Assembly: GCA_963700105.1 (NCBI GenBank)
Contig: CAVOWL010000005.1
Span: 1-64,000, forward strand
DNA length: 64,000 nt
Source of the DNA: CAVUWL01 sp963700105
Lineage (GTDB): Bacteria > Actinomycetota > Thermoleophilia > Solirubrobacterales > 70-9
Direction: 5' to 3'
In this document: positions 33,048-41,351 of the stretch, piece after piece
Layout of the letters: every line of letters begins with the position of its first letter
How positions within the stretch are numbered: the stretch's first letter is position 1
The notes under the pieces: model-generated
Database searches by the model: none
Told to the model about the DNA's origin: nothing
The model's input: the letters and a program-made list of their open reading frames with translations, nothing else
Position numbers and translations under genes: made by a program

Positions 33048-33437
33048 GCCACGCTGGTCAAACCGGCACGAATCGCTGCTGTTTCAAACGGGTGTGTCGG
33101 ACCCAATCCCATGCCTTCATCCGGGTCCCCCTGCTTATGGGCCCCAGATACCCCACCGCCTGGAAGTACCCGGATCGCCTCTCAGGCCTTCACAAAGCAT
33201 GTAGGCGGGTCTCTGGCTAGGGTCTTCTTTGTTGCCCTAGAGGATTGAGGCAGGTTCGGGCCCAGACTGACCTTCGAAGCCGTGACGGGGGCTTGAAATA
33301 AGCCGGATGAAGGCGAGGGGCACCCCCAGGCCCAATTCCCGCTGACCTCGGAGCCAGAGTGCCACCGTAGTTAGCCTCTCCCAAGATAGGGGTCAAATGC
33401 GGATGGCTGGTGCCTTTTTCTGATGCATTGTTGCCCA
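33048..33437. other. Intergenic stretch, nothing recognised
   Basis: About 390 bases between two exported-protein genes. No convincing coding frame, RNA gene or strong repeat was seen. Confidence 0.4.
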
Positions 33438-34142
33438 ATGCGGCCCTCACCCCGCGCGCCAGTCATAAATCGCACTAACCGCCCAAAAGTGGCGGTCGGC
33501 ACCTTGGCAATCTTCGCCCTCAGCGCGATGCTCTTCGCCTCGAACGCCTCAGCCGCCGGGCATTTACCGGCCCCAATCATCAGGGGATTGATTAGGGTGA
33601 ATGGAAGTCTCCAGCTTGGGATAGAAGAAGCTCCGGCAGCACTCATTAAGGATCTTGGCGCCTCGAGCACGGCTTGCAGCAGCGCCCTCGGATTCGAACA
33701 GAGCGGCGATGTCGTGCAGGCGAACTGGACGACGCTCACCGGGATCGTCGAAGGGGGCGACCGACCAGCCAGTCGAGCGGTGATTGGCGCCCTGGCCCGA
33801 TCGCGCTCCTACCTCGCTGATCTTCGAGCACTTTTCCCCGACATTTGGCGCGACCGCGCCAAGGTCAACAAACTGATCCTAACGGTCGCCCAGATGCAGA
33901 CCGGGATCCGCCTTCTGCAGGTCGCGGTGAGGAGTCTCGGAGTTGCCTTTGAAAGGTGGGAGCAACATGACTGCACCGGCGCGCAGGAGGCGATCGCCGC
34001 CGCCAATTTGCGGATTCACACGGCGGTCGGCGCAATCAACCACGGAATCGAGCGGATGGCGTTGGAGCTACGGGCCAGCGAGGCCGCAGTCGATCCCATC
34101 CTCGCCACGGGCAATTCTGCCGGACGCAGCCAGCCGTATTAG
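33438..34142 (+). CDS. Exported helical protein of unknown function
   Basis: From ATG 33438 the product reads MRPSPRAPVINRTNRPKVAV followed by a signal segment GTLAIFALSAMLFASNASAA. The mature part is predicted to be alpha-helical (LIRVNGSLQLGIEEAPAALI; ARSRSYLADLRALFPDIWRD; LILTVAQMQTGIRLLQVAVR) with two Cys (STACSS and HDCTGA). I do not recognise a family. It ends in a Ser/Ala tail. Five codons upstream an alternative start exists at 33423, but the basic n-region fits the later ATG. Function unknown; probably periplasmic or secreted. Confidence 0.65.
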   Translation: MRPSPRAPVINRTNRPKVAVGTLAIFALSAMLFASNASAAGHLPAPIIRGLIRVNGSLQLGIEEAPAALIKDLGASSTACSSALGFEQSGDVVQANWTTLTGIVEGGDRPASRAVIGALARSRSYLADLRALFPDIWRDRAKVNKLILTVAQMQTGIRLLQVAVRSLGVAFERWEQHDCTGAQEAIAAANLRIHTAVGAINHGIERMALELRASEAAVDPILATGNSAGRSQPY

Positions 34143-34296
34143 GCAGCGACCTTGGGCCGAGGGCGAGGCGATCGGGCGACCACCGCGACAACTCTGCAGG
34201 ACCCGAGGAAATGTCAGCTCGATTCGCCTCGATTGGATCAAGGGAGCCCGCGTGATCGCCGCGCCGGTCCCCCAGCGATACCTCATATTTAGCTTC

Positions 34297-34677
34297 TCAC
34301 CGAAGCGCTGGCGCACCGGGCACCGGCTCATAGGTCGCGCCGCGCTTGCGGATTGCATTCTCTTTCACGAGCGCCTCGCAGATGACGTCGACTTCCGAAG
34401 CGGGCATTCCAAGCTCCTTGGCGAGACGAGCAGCTGTCATGCCGGGCTTCCGGTCGATCGTGGCCTGCACTTCTGAACGCCGAGAAACTTTCGTCGCGCG
34501 CTTGGCAGTTCTGCGTGCCTTAGGAACCGCAGAACGACGCGTGGTGGGCCGTTTGCGTAACTCTTTAGGACTGCCTCCATTTAGCGAGTCCAACGCCTTA
34601 GACAAGAGCGCATACTCTGCATCGATCGCGTCTATGGCTTCACGGATTACATCGGCAGCCTCATCAATGAGGGCCAT
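34297..34677 (-). CDS. Small basic winged-helix protein, possible nucleoid-associated protein
   Basis: The 126-residue protein has an acidic helical N-terminus (MALIDEAADVIREAIDAIDA), a basic hinge (KRPTTRRSAVPKARRTAKRA) and a C-terminal winged helix (VQATIDRKPGMTAARLAKEL; SEVDVICEALVKENAIRKRG). Proteins with this order are widespread in Thermoleophilia, where the basic part resembles histone H1-like tails. DNA binding is inferred. The start is supported by an AGGAGG six bases upstream of the ATG. Its end faces the exported helical protein gene. Confidence 0.8.
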   Translation of the reverse strand: MALIDEAADVIREAIDAIDAEYALLSKALDSLNGGSPKELRKRPTTRRSAVPKARRTAKRATKVSRRSEVQATIDRKPGMTAARLAKELGMPASEVDVICEALVKENAIRKRGATYEPVPGAPALR

Positions 34678-34973
34678 AAAAACCTCCTGTTTGAACTGGG
34701 CAGGAATCTATATACCAGTGATCGCTCCGAGGGGAGAGCTGCCCCGCGGTGCGGCGAGCTCCAGGTCAACGGGGACGGAGTTTTCCCTGCCCCCTACTGC
34801 CCGGCGTCGGAGTTAGCAATGGCCCGCCCGATCATTCCCTGGCTAGGGCCCCACCTCGTTCTCGCAGAGCCGACGTTGGCATCGGTGCCGACACGACTCG
34901 CGATCCAATCGCCGGGTTCGGCGAGAATACTCAAGCGACTGCCGGACAGAGCACGGACAAAGGGCGAACAACC

Positions 34974-35378
34974 ATGAAGAAGAGCGGCTCGAAGGACGGA
35001 GAAGTGGGGGATTCTCCCCCGCAGCTGATAGATGCGAGGATCAGAGAACTAGGTGACTGGCGGGGCGAGATGCTCGCGAGGCTTCGAAAACTCGTCAAGC
35101 AGGCCGACCCCGGAGTTGTCGAGGAATGGAAGTGGAGAGGCGTTCCGGTGTGGTCGCACGGCGGAATGGTGTGCACCGGCGAGACGTATAAAAACGTCGT
35201 GAAGATGACCTTTGCCAAGGGCGCCGCGCTGGAGGACCCTTCAGGCCTCTTCAACTCCAGTCTTGAGGGCAACACCAGGCGCGCCATCGACTTCCAGAAG
35301 GGGGACGAGATTGATGAAAAGGCGCTGAAGGCGCTCGTTCGCGCTGCCGTTGCAATGAACACCTCGCCAGCTGGCTAG
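34974..35378 (+). CDS. DUF1801 domain protein
   Basis: From ATG 34974 the 134-residue protein starts MKKSGSKDGEVGDSPPQLID and has the DUF1801 (YdhG-like) core: GDWRGEMLARLRKLVKQADP, VVEEWKWRGVPVWSHGGMVC, YKNVVKMTFAKGAALEDPSG and ALKALVRAAVAMN. The fold is related to frataxin-like YdhG proteins; no enzymatic role is known. Reading further upstream in the same frame gives unconserved sequence. Single-gene unit between divergent and convergent neighbours. Confidence 0.85.
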   Translation: MKKSGSKDGEVGDSPPQLIDARIRELGDWRGEMLARLRKLVKQADPGVVEEWKWRGVPVWSHGGMVCTGETYKNVVKMTFAKGAALEDPSGLFNSSLEGNTRRAIDFQKGDEIDEKALKALVRAAVAMNTSPAG

Positions 35379-35676
35379 CAGACGGCCGGCGAGACATATA
35401 CAGACCAATCGGGATTTGGAGCGGAGTGGATGAATCCCAGGGCGCAGGCCCCGGATTTTGCTGCTCGAGGTCACCCACCCAAGGCAGCTGCGCTGGACTC
35501 CATGACCCCCTCTCAGCTCGCTGATCGAGCAGCCCTCAAGCAGTTCGCTCCCTGGGGCGAGATCTCAAACCAGAGGTTTTCGCAGCGACCGCCAATTTGC
35601 GATTTTATGCTCGCCATACCATCGAATCGACGGTGGATTGCGATGGAGCGTGGATCTTTCGCGATTGCCTCGGTGC

Positions 35677-36246
35677 TCAGGAGGCGGCGAGGCCGAGCGC
35701 CTTGGCGTGGGGCTCCAGCGCCTCGATGACAAAGGCAATGTGCCCGTCAAAGTCCTCTCCCAGCGCTGCAGCGCCCTGTCGCACCTCCTCTCGGTTAACG
35801 GCTGCGGCGAAACTTGGCTGTTTCAGCTTCTTCTTTACCGATTTTGTCGTCATCCCGACGATTCCGCTCGGCCGCACCAAGGCGACGGCGACGATGAACC
35901 CTGTCAGCTCATCGACCGCGAAAAGCGTCTTTGAGATGCGGCTCTCGCGCGGCACGTCGAGATAGGTGGCGTGGCCGGCGACCGCGTCGATCAGCTCCGG
36001 CGGATAGCCCCTCTCCTCGAAAAGCTGCAAGGCGACTCGCGGGTGACCGCTGTCGGCGTCGGGGAATCGCTCGTAGTCGAGGTCGTGGAGGATCCCGGTG
36101 ACCGCCCAAAGCTCCTCATCCTCACCGTACTTAGCGGCATAGGCTCGCATCGCAGCCTCGACACCGAGGACATGTTTGCGCAGGGAGCTGGATCGTGTCC
36201 ATTCGCAGAACAGCCCCCAGGCCTCCTCGCGGGTTGGCGCACTCAC
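35677..36246 (-). CDS. HD-domain hydrolase
   Basis: The 189-residue protein has the HD metal-dependent phosphohydrolase pattern: a first His in SSLRKHVLGVEAAMRAYAAK, the HD pair in AVTGILHDLDYERFPD, a further His in DSGHPRVALQLFEERGYPPE and DAVAGHATYL, and a distal Asp in TLFAVDELTGFIVAVALVRP. The full set of ligands suggests an active nucleotide- or phosphate-ester hydrolase. Family members of this length are annotated as HDIG or YedJ-like proteins without known substrate. The neighbouring COMT-like gene is upstream in the same direction with about 20 bases between, so they may be co-transcribed. Confidence 0.85.
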   Translation of the reverse strand: MSAPTREEAWGLFCEWTRSSSLRKHVLGVEAAMRAYAAKYGEDEELWAVTGILHDLDYERFPDADSGHPRVALQLFEERGYPPELIDAVAGHATYLDVPRESRISKTLFAVDELTGFIVAVALVRPSGIVGMTTKSVKKKLKQPSFAAAVNREEVRQGAAALGEDFDGHIAFVIEALEPHAKALGLAAS

Positions 36247-36266
36247 CGCACTAGCTTAGGGTGTAA

Positions 36267-37034
36267 CTACTGATGCCCCAAGAATTCCGACTCGAGTACC
36301 AGGTCCTTTAGCAACGACTGGTACTCGACATGGGTTTCATGCTCGCTCGTTCGCCAGCCCCGACCCTCCTCCGTTTGCATGAAAGCACGGTAATCGGGCG
36401 CTCCCGGCCGCTTTATGTTGTCGGCAACGACCATCGAACCTGGATGCAGCCAGTCCAGCTCCAAGATCCGCTGCAGATCGCGAAGATAGGCAGCCTTGTC
36501 GTGGTCAATGAAAATGAAGTCCAGCGATCCTTTGGCGAAGTCGTGCTCAGACTCAAGCTTTGCGATCGTGGCGCCGCCGTCACCGAGCGTCCCGACGAGC
36601 ACCGTCAACTCCTCGCCGATGCCAGCGTGATCCCAGATGCGGCGCGCAATTGCGGCGTTCTCGGGGTTGAACTCGATAGATGTGAGCCTCGCCCCTTTGG
36701 GCATCACCCGCGCGGTCCGCATGGCGCTGTAGCCGCAGTAAGTACCTAGCTCGAGCAGTTGGCGCGGCTCGCTGCGCCGGAGCGCCCGATCCAAGATCTC
36801 GCCCTTCTCGTCGCCCACGTTGATCAAAAAGCTGCGGTGATAGGCGAAGTCATCGACGGCGCGAATTACATCATCGAGGTCGCCCTGTCGAGCCTCGGCC
36901 TCGACGAACTTGGCTAGTGCCAGCTCCCGCCCGTCGCCAACCTGCCACTCAGTCGTCAGGCGCTGCGTACCAAGCATCATGCGCAAGATCGACCAACGCA
37001 GGAATGGGAGACGTTTCCCGCCAAGCTCCGACAT
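36267..37034 (-). CDS. Catechol-O-methyltransferase-like SAM methyltransferase
   Basis: From ATG 37034 the 255-residue protein reads MSELGGKRLPFLRWSILRMM. The SAM-binding motif is LLELGTYCGYSAMRTARVMP, with the acidic SAM-binding residue in LTSIEFNPENAAIARRIWDH. The metal/catechol site matches animal COMT closely: Asp in FIFIDHDKAAYLRDL and Asp-Asn in ADNIKRPGAPDY. COMT-type enzymes methylate catechol oxygens with Mg. Bacterial relatives act on aromatic or lipid-like catechols; the substrate here is not known. An alternative ATG is at 37043 and a longer open frame reaches 37157, but the conserved part begins at MSEL. Possibly in one transcript with the HD-domain gene downstream. Confidence 0.85.
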   Translation of the reverse strand: MSELGGKRLPFLRWSILRMMLGTQRLTTEWQVGDGRELALAKFVEAEARQGDLDDVIRAVDDFAYHRSFLINVGDEKGEILDRALRRSEPRQLLELGTYCGYSAMRTARVMPKGARLTSIEFNPENAAIARRIWDHAGIGEELTVLVGTLGDGGATIAKLESEHDFAKGSLDFIFIDHDKAAYLRDLQRILELDWLHPGSMVVADNIKRPGAPDYRAFMQTEEGRGWRTSEHETHVEYQSLLKDLVLESEFLGHQ

Positions 37035-37246
37035 CGGGGGCATCTCTTGAAAGCTTGCCAGATATGGACCTCGACGAGAGCCCGTGAGCGGTCCAGGCGA
37101 AAAGACGGCCTCTCCGCCTAGCTCTGGGACATACTGGCGCTCGATACCGCAGCGCAAATAGAGAGCTTCGGCCGAGCTGCTGCTTCCACCACCGCGGAGC
37201 GAACCGTCCGGAGACCTTCAAGACATACCGCCCGAAGGGATGCCCG

Positions 37247-37804
37247 ATGACACCGCCAAGCCCCACATCAGCCAGTACCGCTGCCCAAGCAGCTCCAGCT
37301 AAGACGCCCGACGCTGTAAAAACACATCATCATCTCGATCGGGCGGTTCGCTTCAGCCCGTCTGAAATCAGACGGGCAATGAGCGAGGTCAAGGGCTTCA
37401 ACGCGAAGCTAGCGGTCATCATTACCCACGCCGTGGGGTCGATGGCGATGGCGTACATCTTCTGCCTGATCGCGCTGACAAGCCTGCCGGCGGTGCTGAT
37501 TGAGGCGGGCGTTCTGAGCAGCGGCGACGTGCCCAAGTTCCTTACCAAACCGGGACTGATCCTGATCGTAGCCTGGATCGCGCAAACCTTTATCCAGCTC
37601 GTCCTGCTCTCGATCATCATGGTCGGTCAGGACGTGCAGTCGATTGCATCCGACGCTCGCTCCGAAAATACGTTCAAGGACACCCAGGCGATCCTGGACG
37701 CGATGAACACCGAAACCGAGGGCGGCCTGAGGACGATTCTCGAAGCGATCCAAGCCCAGGCCAAGCCGGGTCAACAGGCTGGGCCCGGGAGTGTCCTTGG
37801 ATGA
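37247..37804 (+). CDS. Small integral membrane protein, DUF1003-like
   Basis: The 185-residue protein has an Ala/Pro/Thr-rich N-terminus of about 30 residues and two membrane helices: ITHAVGSMAMAYIFCLIALT and LILIVAWIAQTFIQLVLLSI. It is followed by a cytoplasmic part MVGQDVQSIASDARSENTFK and TQAILDAMNTETEGGLRTIL. This arrangement is shared with small conserved actinobacterial membrane proteins; function unknown. It is divergent from the COMT-like gene. Confidence 0.7.
   Translation: MTPPSPTSASTAAQAAPAKTPDAVKTHHHLDRAVRFSPSEIRRAMSEVKGFNAKLAVIITHAVGSMAMAYIFCLIALTSLPAVLIEAGVLSSGDVPKFLTKPGLILIVAWIAQTFIQLVLLSIIMVGQDVQSIASDARSENTFKDTQAILDAMNTETEGGLRTILEAIQAQAKPGQQAGPGSVLG
37356..37377. repeat. 22-base inverted repeat inside the start of a coding region
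   Basis: GCCCGTCTGA and TCAGACGGGC are perfect 10-base arms separated by two bases. The repeat lies about 110 bases into the membrane-protein gene, coding for FSPSEIRRA. It could be an operator placed downstream of the promoter or a hairpin that affects translation; it may also be chance. Confidence 0.45.
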
Positions 37805-37927
37805 GATGGGCCCGTAGGAGTCTTGGCGTGCGACCTCAGGCGACTCGGTAGGCCGATCGAATCCAGGTCCACAGGGTGTCGAAAGGAGGCACCGCCGCCA
37901 AGGGTCGAAACCCCAGTTGGCGGTGAA

Positions 37928-38839
37928 CTAGCGGGCGGCGTTGATCCTGGCCGCCCTCCATCCGCGGCGGGAGGTCAGCGCAGCTAGCCCGCCCGCGATC
38001 ACCATCACCACCACTTGGGCGACCAGGGTCGCCACCGTGCTCGGATTCCCGATCGGTCCGTTCGGAACCCGTGCGAGCGCCGCTGCATTAAGTACCAGCC
38101 CAAGCGTGTAGGCGGTGGTGGCAAGGGCGATCACAGCCATCGCGGCGCTGACCAGCGTCGCGCAAAAAAACCCTTTCAGCAGCCTCGCGCGCGATAGCGA
38201 GGTCGCGAACAAGGCGCGGCGTGCGGCGATCACAGAGACCATGCCGGCGGCCAGGCAAGCCAGCCCCCAAACAGCAAATCCAACCCTCCCGGCGGCTGCC
38301 ATTGAGTGGTCACCGTGGTCGAAGTGGGCGAGCAGCACGAGCGCTCCGGTGAGCCCGCAGACGAGGACCACCGCGCCCAGCCCGAGACCGATCGGTGCTC
38401 GCAGGCTTCGCTTGTGCGGCGCTTGCTTAACCGCCGCGAGAACAATTGGAAGGCCGCCGAAGAGGATGGCAAGCGAGGCAGCCGCGGCCAGCACCTGCAC
38501 GACGAGATGGCTGGCGCCGAGCGCGAGGTGCTCGCTCCCAGCCCGCGCGAAGGGGGCATCCTCGGTCGTTTTATAGAAAGCGAATCCTGCGGCCGCGAAC
38601 GCAATCCAGCAGGCGAGCACGGCGCTAAGGCTGGCTCGGAGGCGGTCCTCTAAGCTGACAACACCCTGCGGCCCAATTCCCGGATGAAGGTGCGCCCCGA
38701 TCGCCCCGCGCAGGAGGTCGAGCACTGTCACCGCCCTCACCGGAGCCTCCTCGAGCAGGGCCTTCAGCTCCTCGCCATAGCGGCGGCGGAAGGCGAGAGG
38801 GTAAAGCGCAAGCGCCACTGCGGCGATCCGCCGCATCAT
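37928..38839 (-). CDS. Integral membrane protein paired with a PadR regulator
   Basis: The 303-residue protein begins MMRRIAAVALALYPLAFRRR followed by RYGEELKALLEEAP, a conserved opening of membrane proteins encoded next to PadR regulators. It then has about eight hydrophobic segments (LSAVLACWIAFAAAGFAFYK; LILFGG-like stretches; VVMVIAGGLAALTS). It starts inside the stop of the PadR gene (ATGA overlap), so it is co-translated with it. Such pairs are thought to respond to membrane stress or small molecules, but no function is known. Confidence 0.75.
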   Translation of the reverse strand: MMRRIAAVALALYPLAFRRRYGEELKALLEEAPVRAVTVLDLLRGAIGAHLHPGIGPQGVVSLEDRLRASLSAVLACWIAFAAAGFAFYKTTEDAPFARAGSEHLALGASHLVVQVLAAAASLAILFGGLPIVLAAVKQAPHKRSLRAPIGLGLGAVVLVCGLTGALVLLAHFDHGDHSMAAAGRVGFAVWGLACLAAGMVSVIAARRALFATSLSRARLLKGFFCATLVSAAMAVIALATTAYTLGLVLNAAALARVPNGPIGNPSTVATLVAQVVVMVIAGGLAALTSRRGWRAARINAAR

Positions 38840-39156
38840 GCCGCCGCCTTCGCCGCGCGCAGGCGGGCGAGGCCGTTGCGGGCTAGCCGCTCCAACGTGT
38901 GCAGCTGATCCGACAGAGCGGCGCTGCCAGCCCCGGTCAGCTGATACGGGCGTCGGCGCTCCTGTGCGGGCAGCGCCTCGATCAATCCCCTCGCCTCTAG
39001 GCGCGACAAGGCTCCGTAGAGCGTGCCGGGGCCGAGACGAACCCCAGCCATCTGCTCGACGTCGAGGGTGATCGCGTAGCCGTGCTTCGGACCATCCGCA
39101 AGGCTCGCCAGCACGAGTAGGCCAGGGTCGCTAGCTCGTTCACTGGTAGATCGCAT
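38836..39156 (-). CDS. PadR-family transcriptional regulator
   Basis: The 106-residue protein is a winged helix-turn-helix: LLVLASLADGPKHGYAITLD, VEQMAGVRLGPGTLYGALSR with the DNA-recognition helix, and LEARGLIEALPAQERRRPYQ for the wing, ending LARNGLARLRAAKAAA. This is the short PadR-s1 type. PadR regulators repress their own operon and are released by small molecules. Its stop overlaps the start of the membrane-protein gene, which is its likely partner. No clear operator was found upstream. Confidence 0.9.
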   Translation of the reverse strand: MRSTSERASDPGLLVLASLADGPKHGYAITLDVEQMAGVRLGPGTLYGALSRLEARGLIEALPAQERRRPYQLTGAGSAALSDQLHTLERLARNGLARLRAAKAAA

Positions 39157-39655
39157 AACGTAATATTAGCACGCTGCGCCCCACTCGCAGGCGCTCGGCG
39201 AGGAGGGCGACCCATCGGGGCGGCATGTGCACGCGGGTCAAGGTCCTCCCCCGGCAACCGCTGCGATCGGCCACCCTCGCGGGCCAGCTCGAGGCCCGCC
39301 CCACAATTTAGTCTCGGGCAGAGAGGCACCATGGTGCCCCCTTTCGGGAACGGCGCTCCAACGATCCGGCACCCGCGACCCAGGCTGCGCTGCATGGCTG
39401 AGCTTCCAGATCCGGGTTCAAGAGAGCGGGTCGGGCTGGGCGACCGGCGAGACTTGCCGAGCTCGACGGTGGCGCCGAGGCTGCGGCTGATCAGCTGGAA
39501 AGTCAGCCAAACCGTTCCCGTCCAGGTCAATTTATACCACCCAGGGAGCCCTCATGAAGCCCTGGGACCTGCTGTATAACCGCCGGCCTAGACCAGAACC
39601 TGCCCGGTTGGGAGTGCGAAATGCGTGCGCCGTTGTTGAGACATCCGACGGAAGA
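39157..39655. other. Divergent intergenic region
   Basis: About 500 bases lie between the PadR operon start and the FAD monooxygenase start. Immediately upstream of the PadR ATG is an AT-rich patch (CGTAATATTAGC on the plus strand), the likely promoter and autoregulatory site. I see no gene in the remainder. Confidence 0.4.
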
Positions 39656-41124
39656 ATGGCCATGACCGAGCATGCGGTGGTGATCGCTGGAGGAGGTCCG
39701 GCAGGCATGATGCTGGCGGCTGAGTTGGCGTTGGCAAGCGTCGACGTCGCGGTCCTCGAGCGGCGTCCCGATCACGTCCTAATCGGGTCACGGGCTGGCG
39801 GTTTTCACTCCCGCACGATCGAGGTCCTGGATCAGCGTGGGGTCGCCGATCGCTTCCTCGCAGCGGGTCGGGTTGTTCAGGCCGCGATGTTGGCCACGAC
39901 CGTATTGGACATGAGCGACTTCCCGACCCGTCATCCGTATTCGCTTGGGATCTGGCAGAACCAGATCGAGCGGATCATGGCCGACTGGATCGCCGAGCTG
40001 CCGGTGCGGATCTATTACGGGCGTGAGGTGACGGGCTTTGCGCAGGACGACGCCGGCGTTGACGTCGAACTATCCGAGGAGTCGATGCGGGCGCAATATC
40101 TCATCGGTTGTGACGGGGGACGCAGCCTTATCCGCAAAGCAGCCGGAATCGAGTTCCCCGGTTGGGATCCGACTAGGAGCAACCTGATTGCCGAGGTCGA
40201 GGTGACCGAGGAGCCACCGCGGGGTATACGCCACGATGCCACCGGCGTCCACGGCCTCCACACCATGGAGGACGGCAAGACGGTGCGAATCGTGATTACC
40301 GAGCAGCAGCTCGGGCCCATCAGCGAGCCCACCCTGCGCGACCTGAGTGCGGCGCTGATCACGGTGTACGGAACCGATTTCGGAATCCACAACCCCACCT
40401 GGATCTCCAGGTTCACCGACATGACGCGCCAGGCATCTGAGTACCGCTCCGGCCGGGTCCTACTCGCTGGCGACGCTGCGCACGTTCATTATCCCGCGGG
40501 GGGCAGGGCCTCAGCCTCGGCGTGCAGGATGCGGTAAACCTTGGATGGAAGCTTGCTCAGGTAATCAATGGGATCTCCCCGCAGAGCTTCCTGGATACCT
40601 ATCAGGACGAGCGCCACCCGGTCGCGGCCCGCGCGCTTCAGCATACGATGGCTCAGGCCGCGCTCCAACGCCGGGACGAGCGCATGAATTCTCTGGTCGA
40701 CGTGGTGTCAGAGCTGGCCAGCATGGACGAGCCGCGTAAGCGCCTCGCGGGGCTCATCTCCGGGCTGGACATTCACTACGAGTTCGCCGAGGGCCACCCC
40801 CTGCTAGGACGCCGCATGCCCGATCTAGACCTGATGGCGACCAATGGCCCGCTGAGGGTCTTCGAGCTGCTGCACGGGGCCATGCCGGTACTGCTCAATC
40901 TCGGTCCGCCCGGCGTCCTCGACATCACTCCATGGGCTGGCCGGGTTCAGCTGATCCAAGCAAGCTACAAGGGGGAGTGGGAGCTCCCGGTACTCGGCGT
41001 GGTCGCCGCTCCCACCGCCACGCTAATCCGACCCGACGGATACGTCGCCTGGGTTGGGGACGGCACAGATCGAGGATTGAATGACGCCATGACCACCTGG
41101 TTCGGATCACCAACTGCAGGCTAG
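39656..41124 (+). pseudogene. Aromatic-ring FAD monooxygenase, single frameshift at a G6 run
   Basis: From ATG 39656 the product begins MAMTEHAVVIAGGGPAGMML with the FAD Rossmann motif, followed by RTIEVLDQRGVADRFL, LIGCDGGRSLIRKAAGIEFP (the DG motif) and GRVLLAGDAAHVHYPAGG (the GD motif). The frame then breaks at the six-G run 40498..40503; one extra G restores GGQGLSLGVQDAVNLGWKLA and the chain runs on through a thioredoxin-like C-terminal domain to TTWFGSPTAG. Joined length is about 490 residues, normal for class A hydroxylases of the PHBH/RdmE group. They insert oxygen into phenolic or polyketide rings using NAD(P)H. A sequencing slip is the simplest explanation. No pathway partners nearby. 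Confidence 0.85.
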
Positions 41125-41351
41125 CTCGCGGGGACCCAGCGAAACCCGAGCCACGAGCGCTGACCAGGGATGGCCAAACGGCAATCCTGGGCTTCGGATC
41201 GATGACCAGCTATCCGGGAGTTGCGCCAGCCTGCGGCCAATGGGCGCTTCCAGAGAGCATCCAAATCAATTGGCTTATATCGAGCGCTTGGGCCGCCCGC
41301 AAGCCCTGCTTGCGAGGCGGCCCGAACCGGCCTCCGAGAGTACCCGAAACG

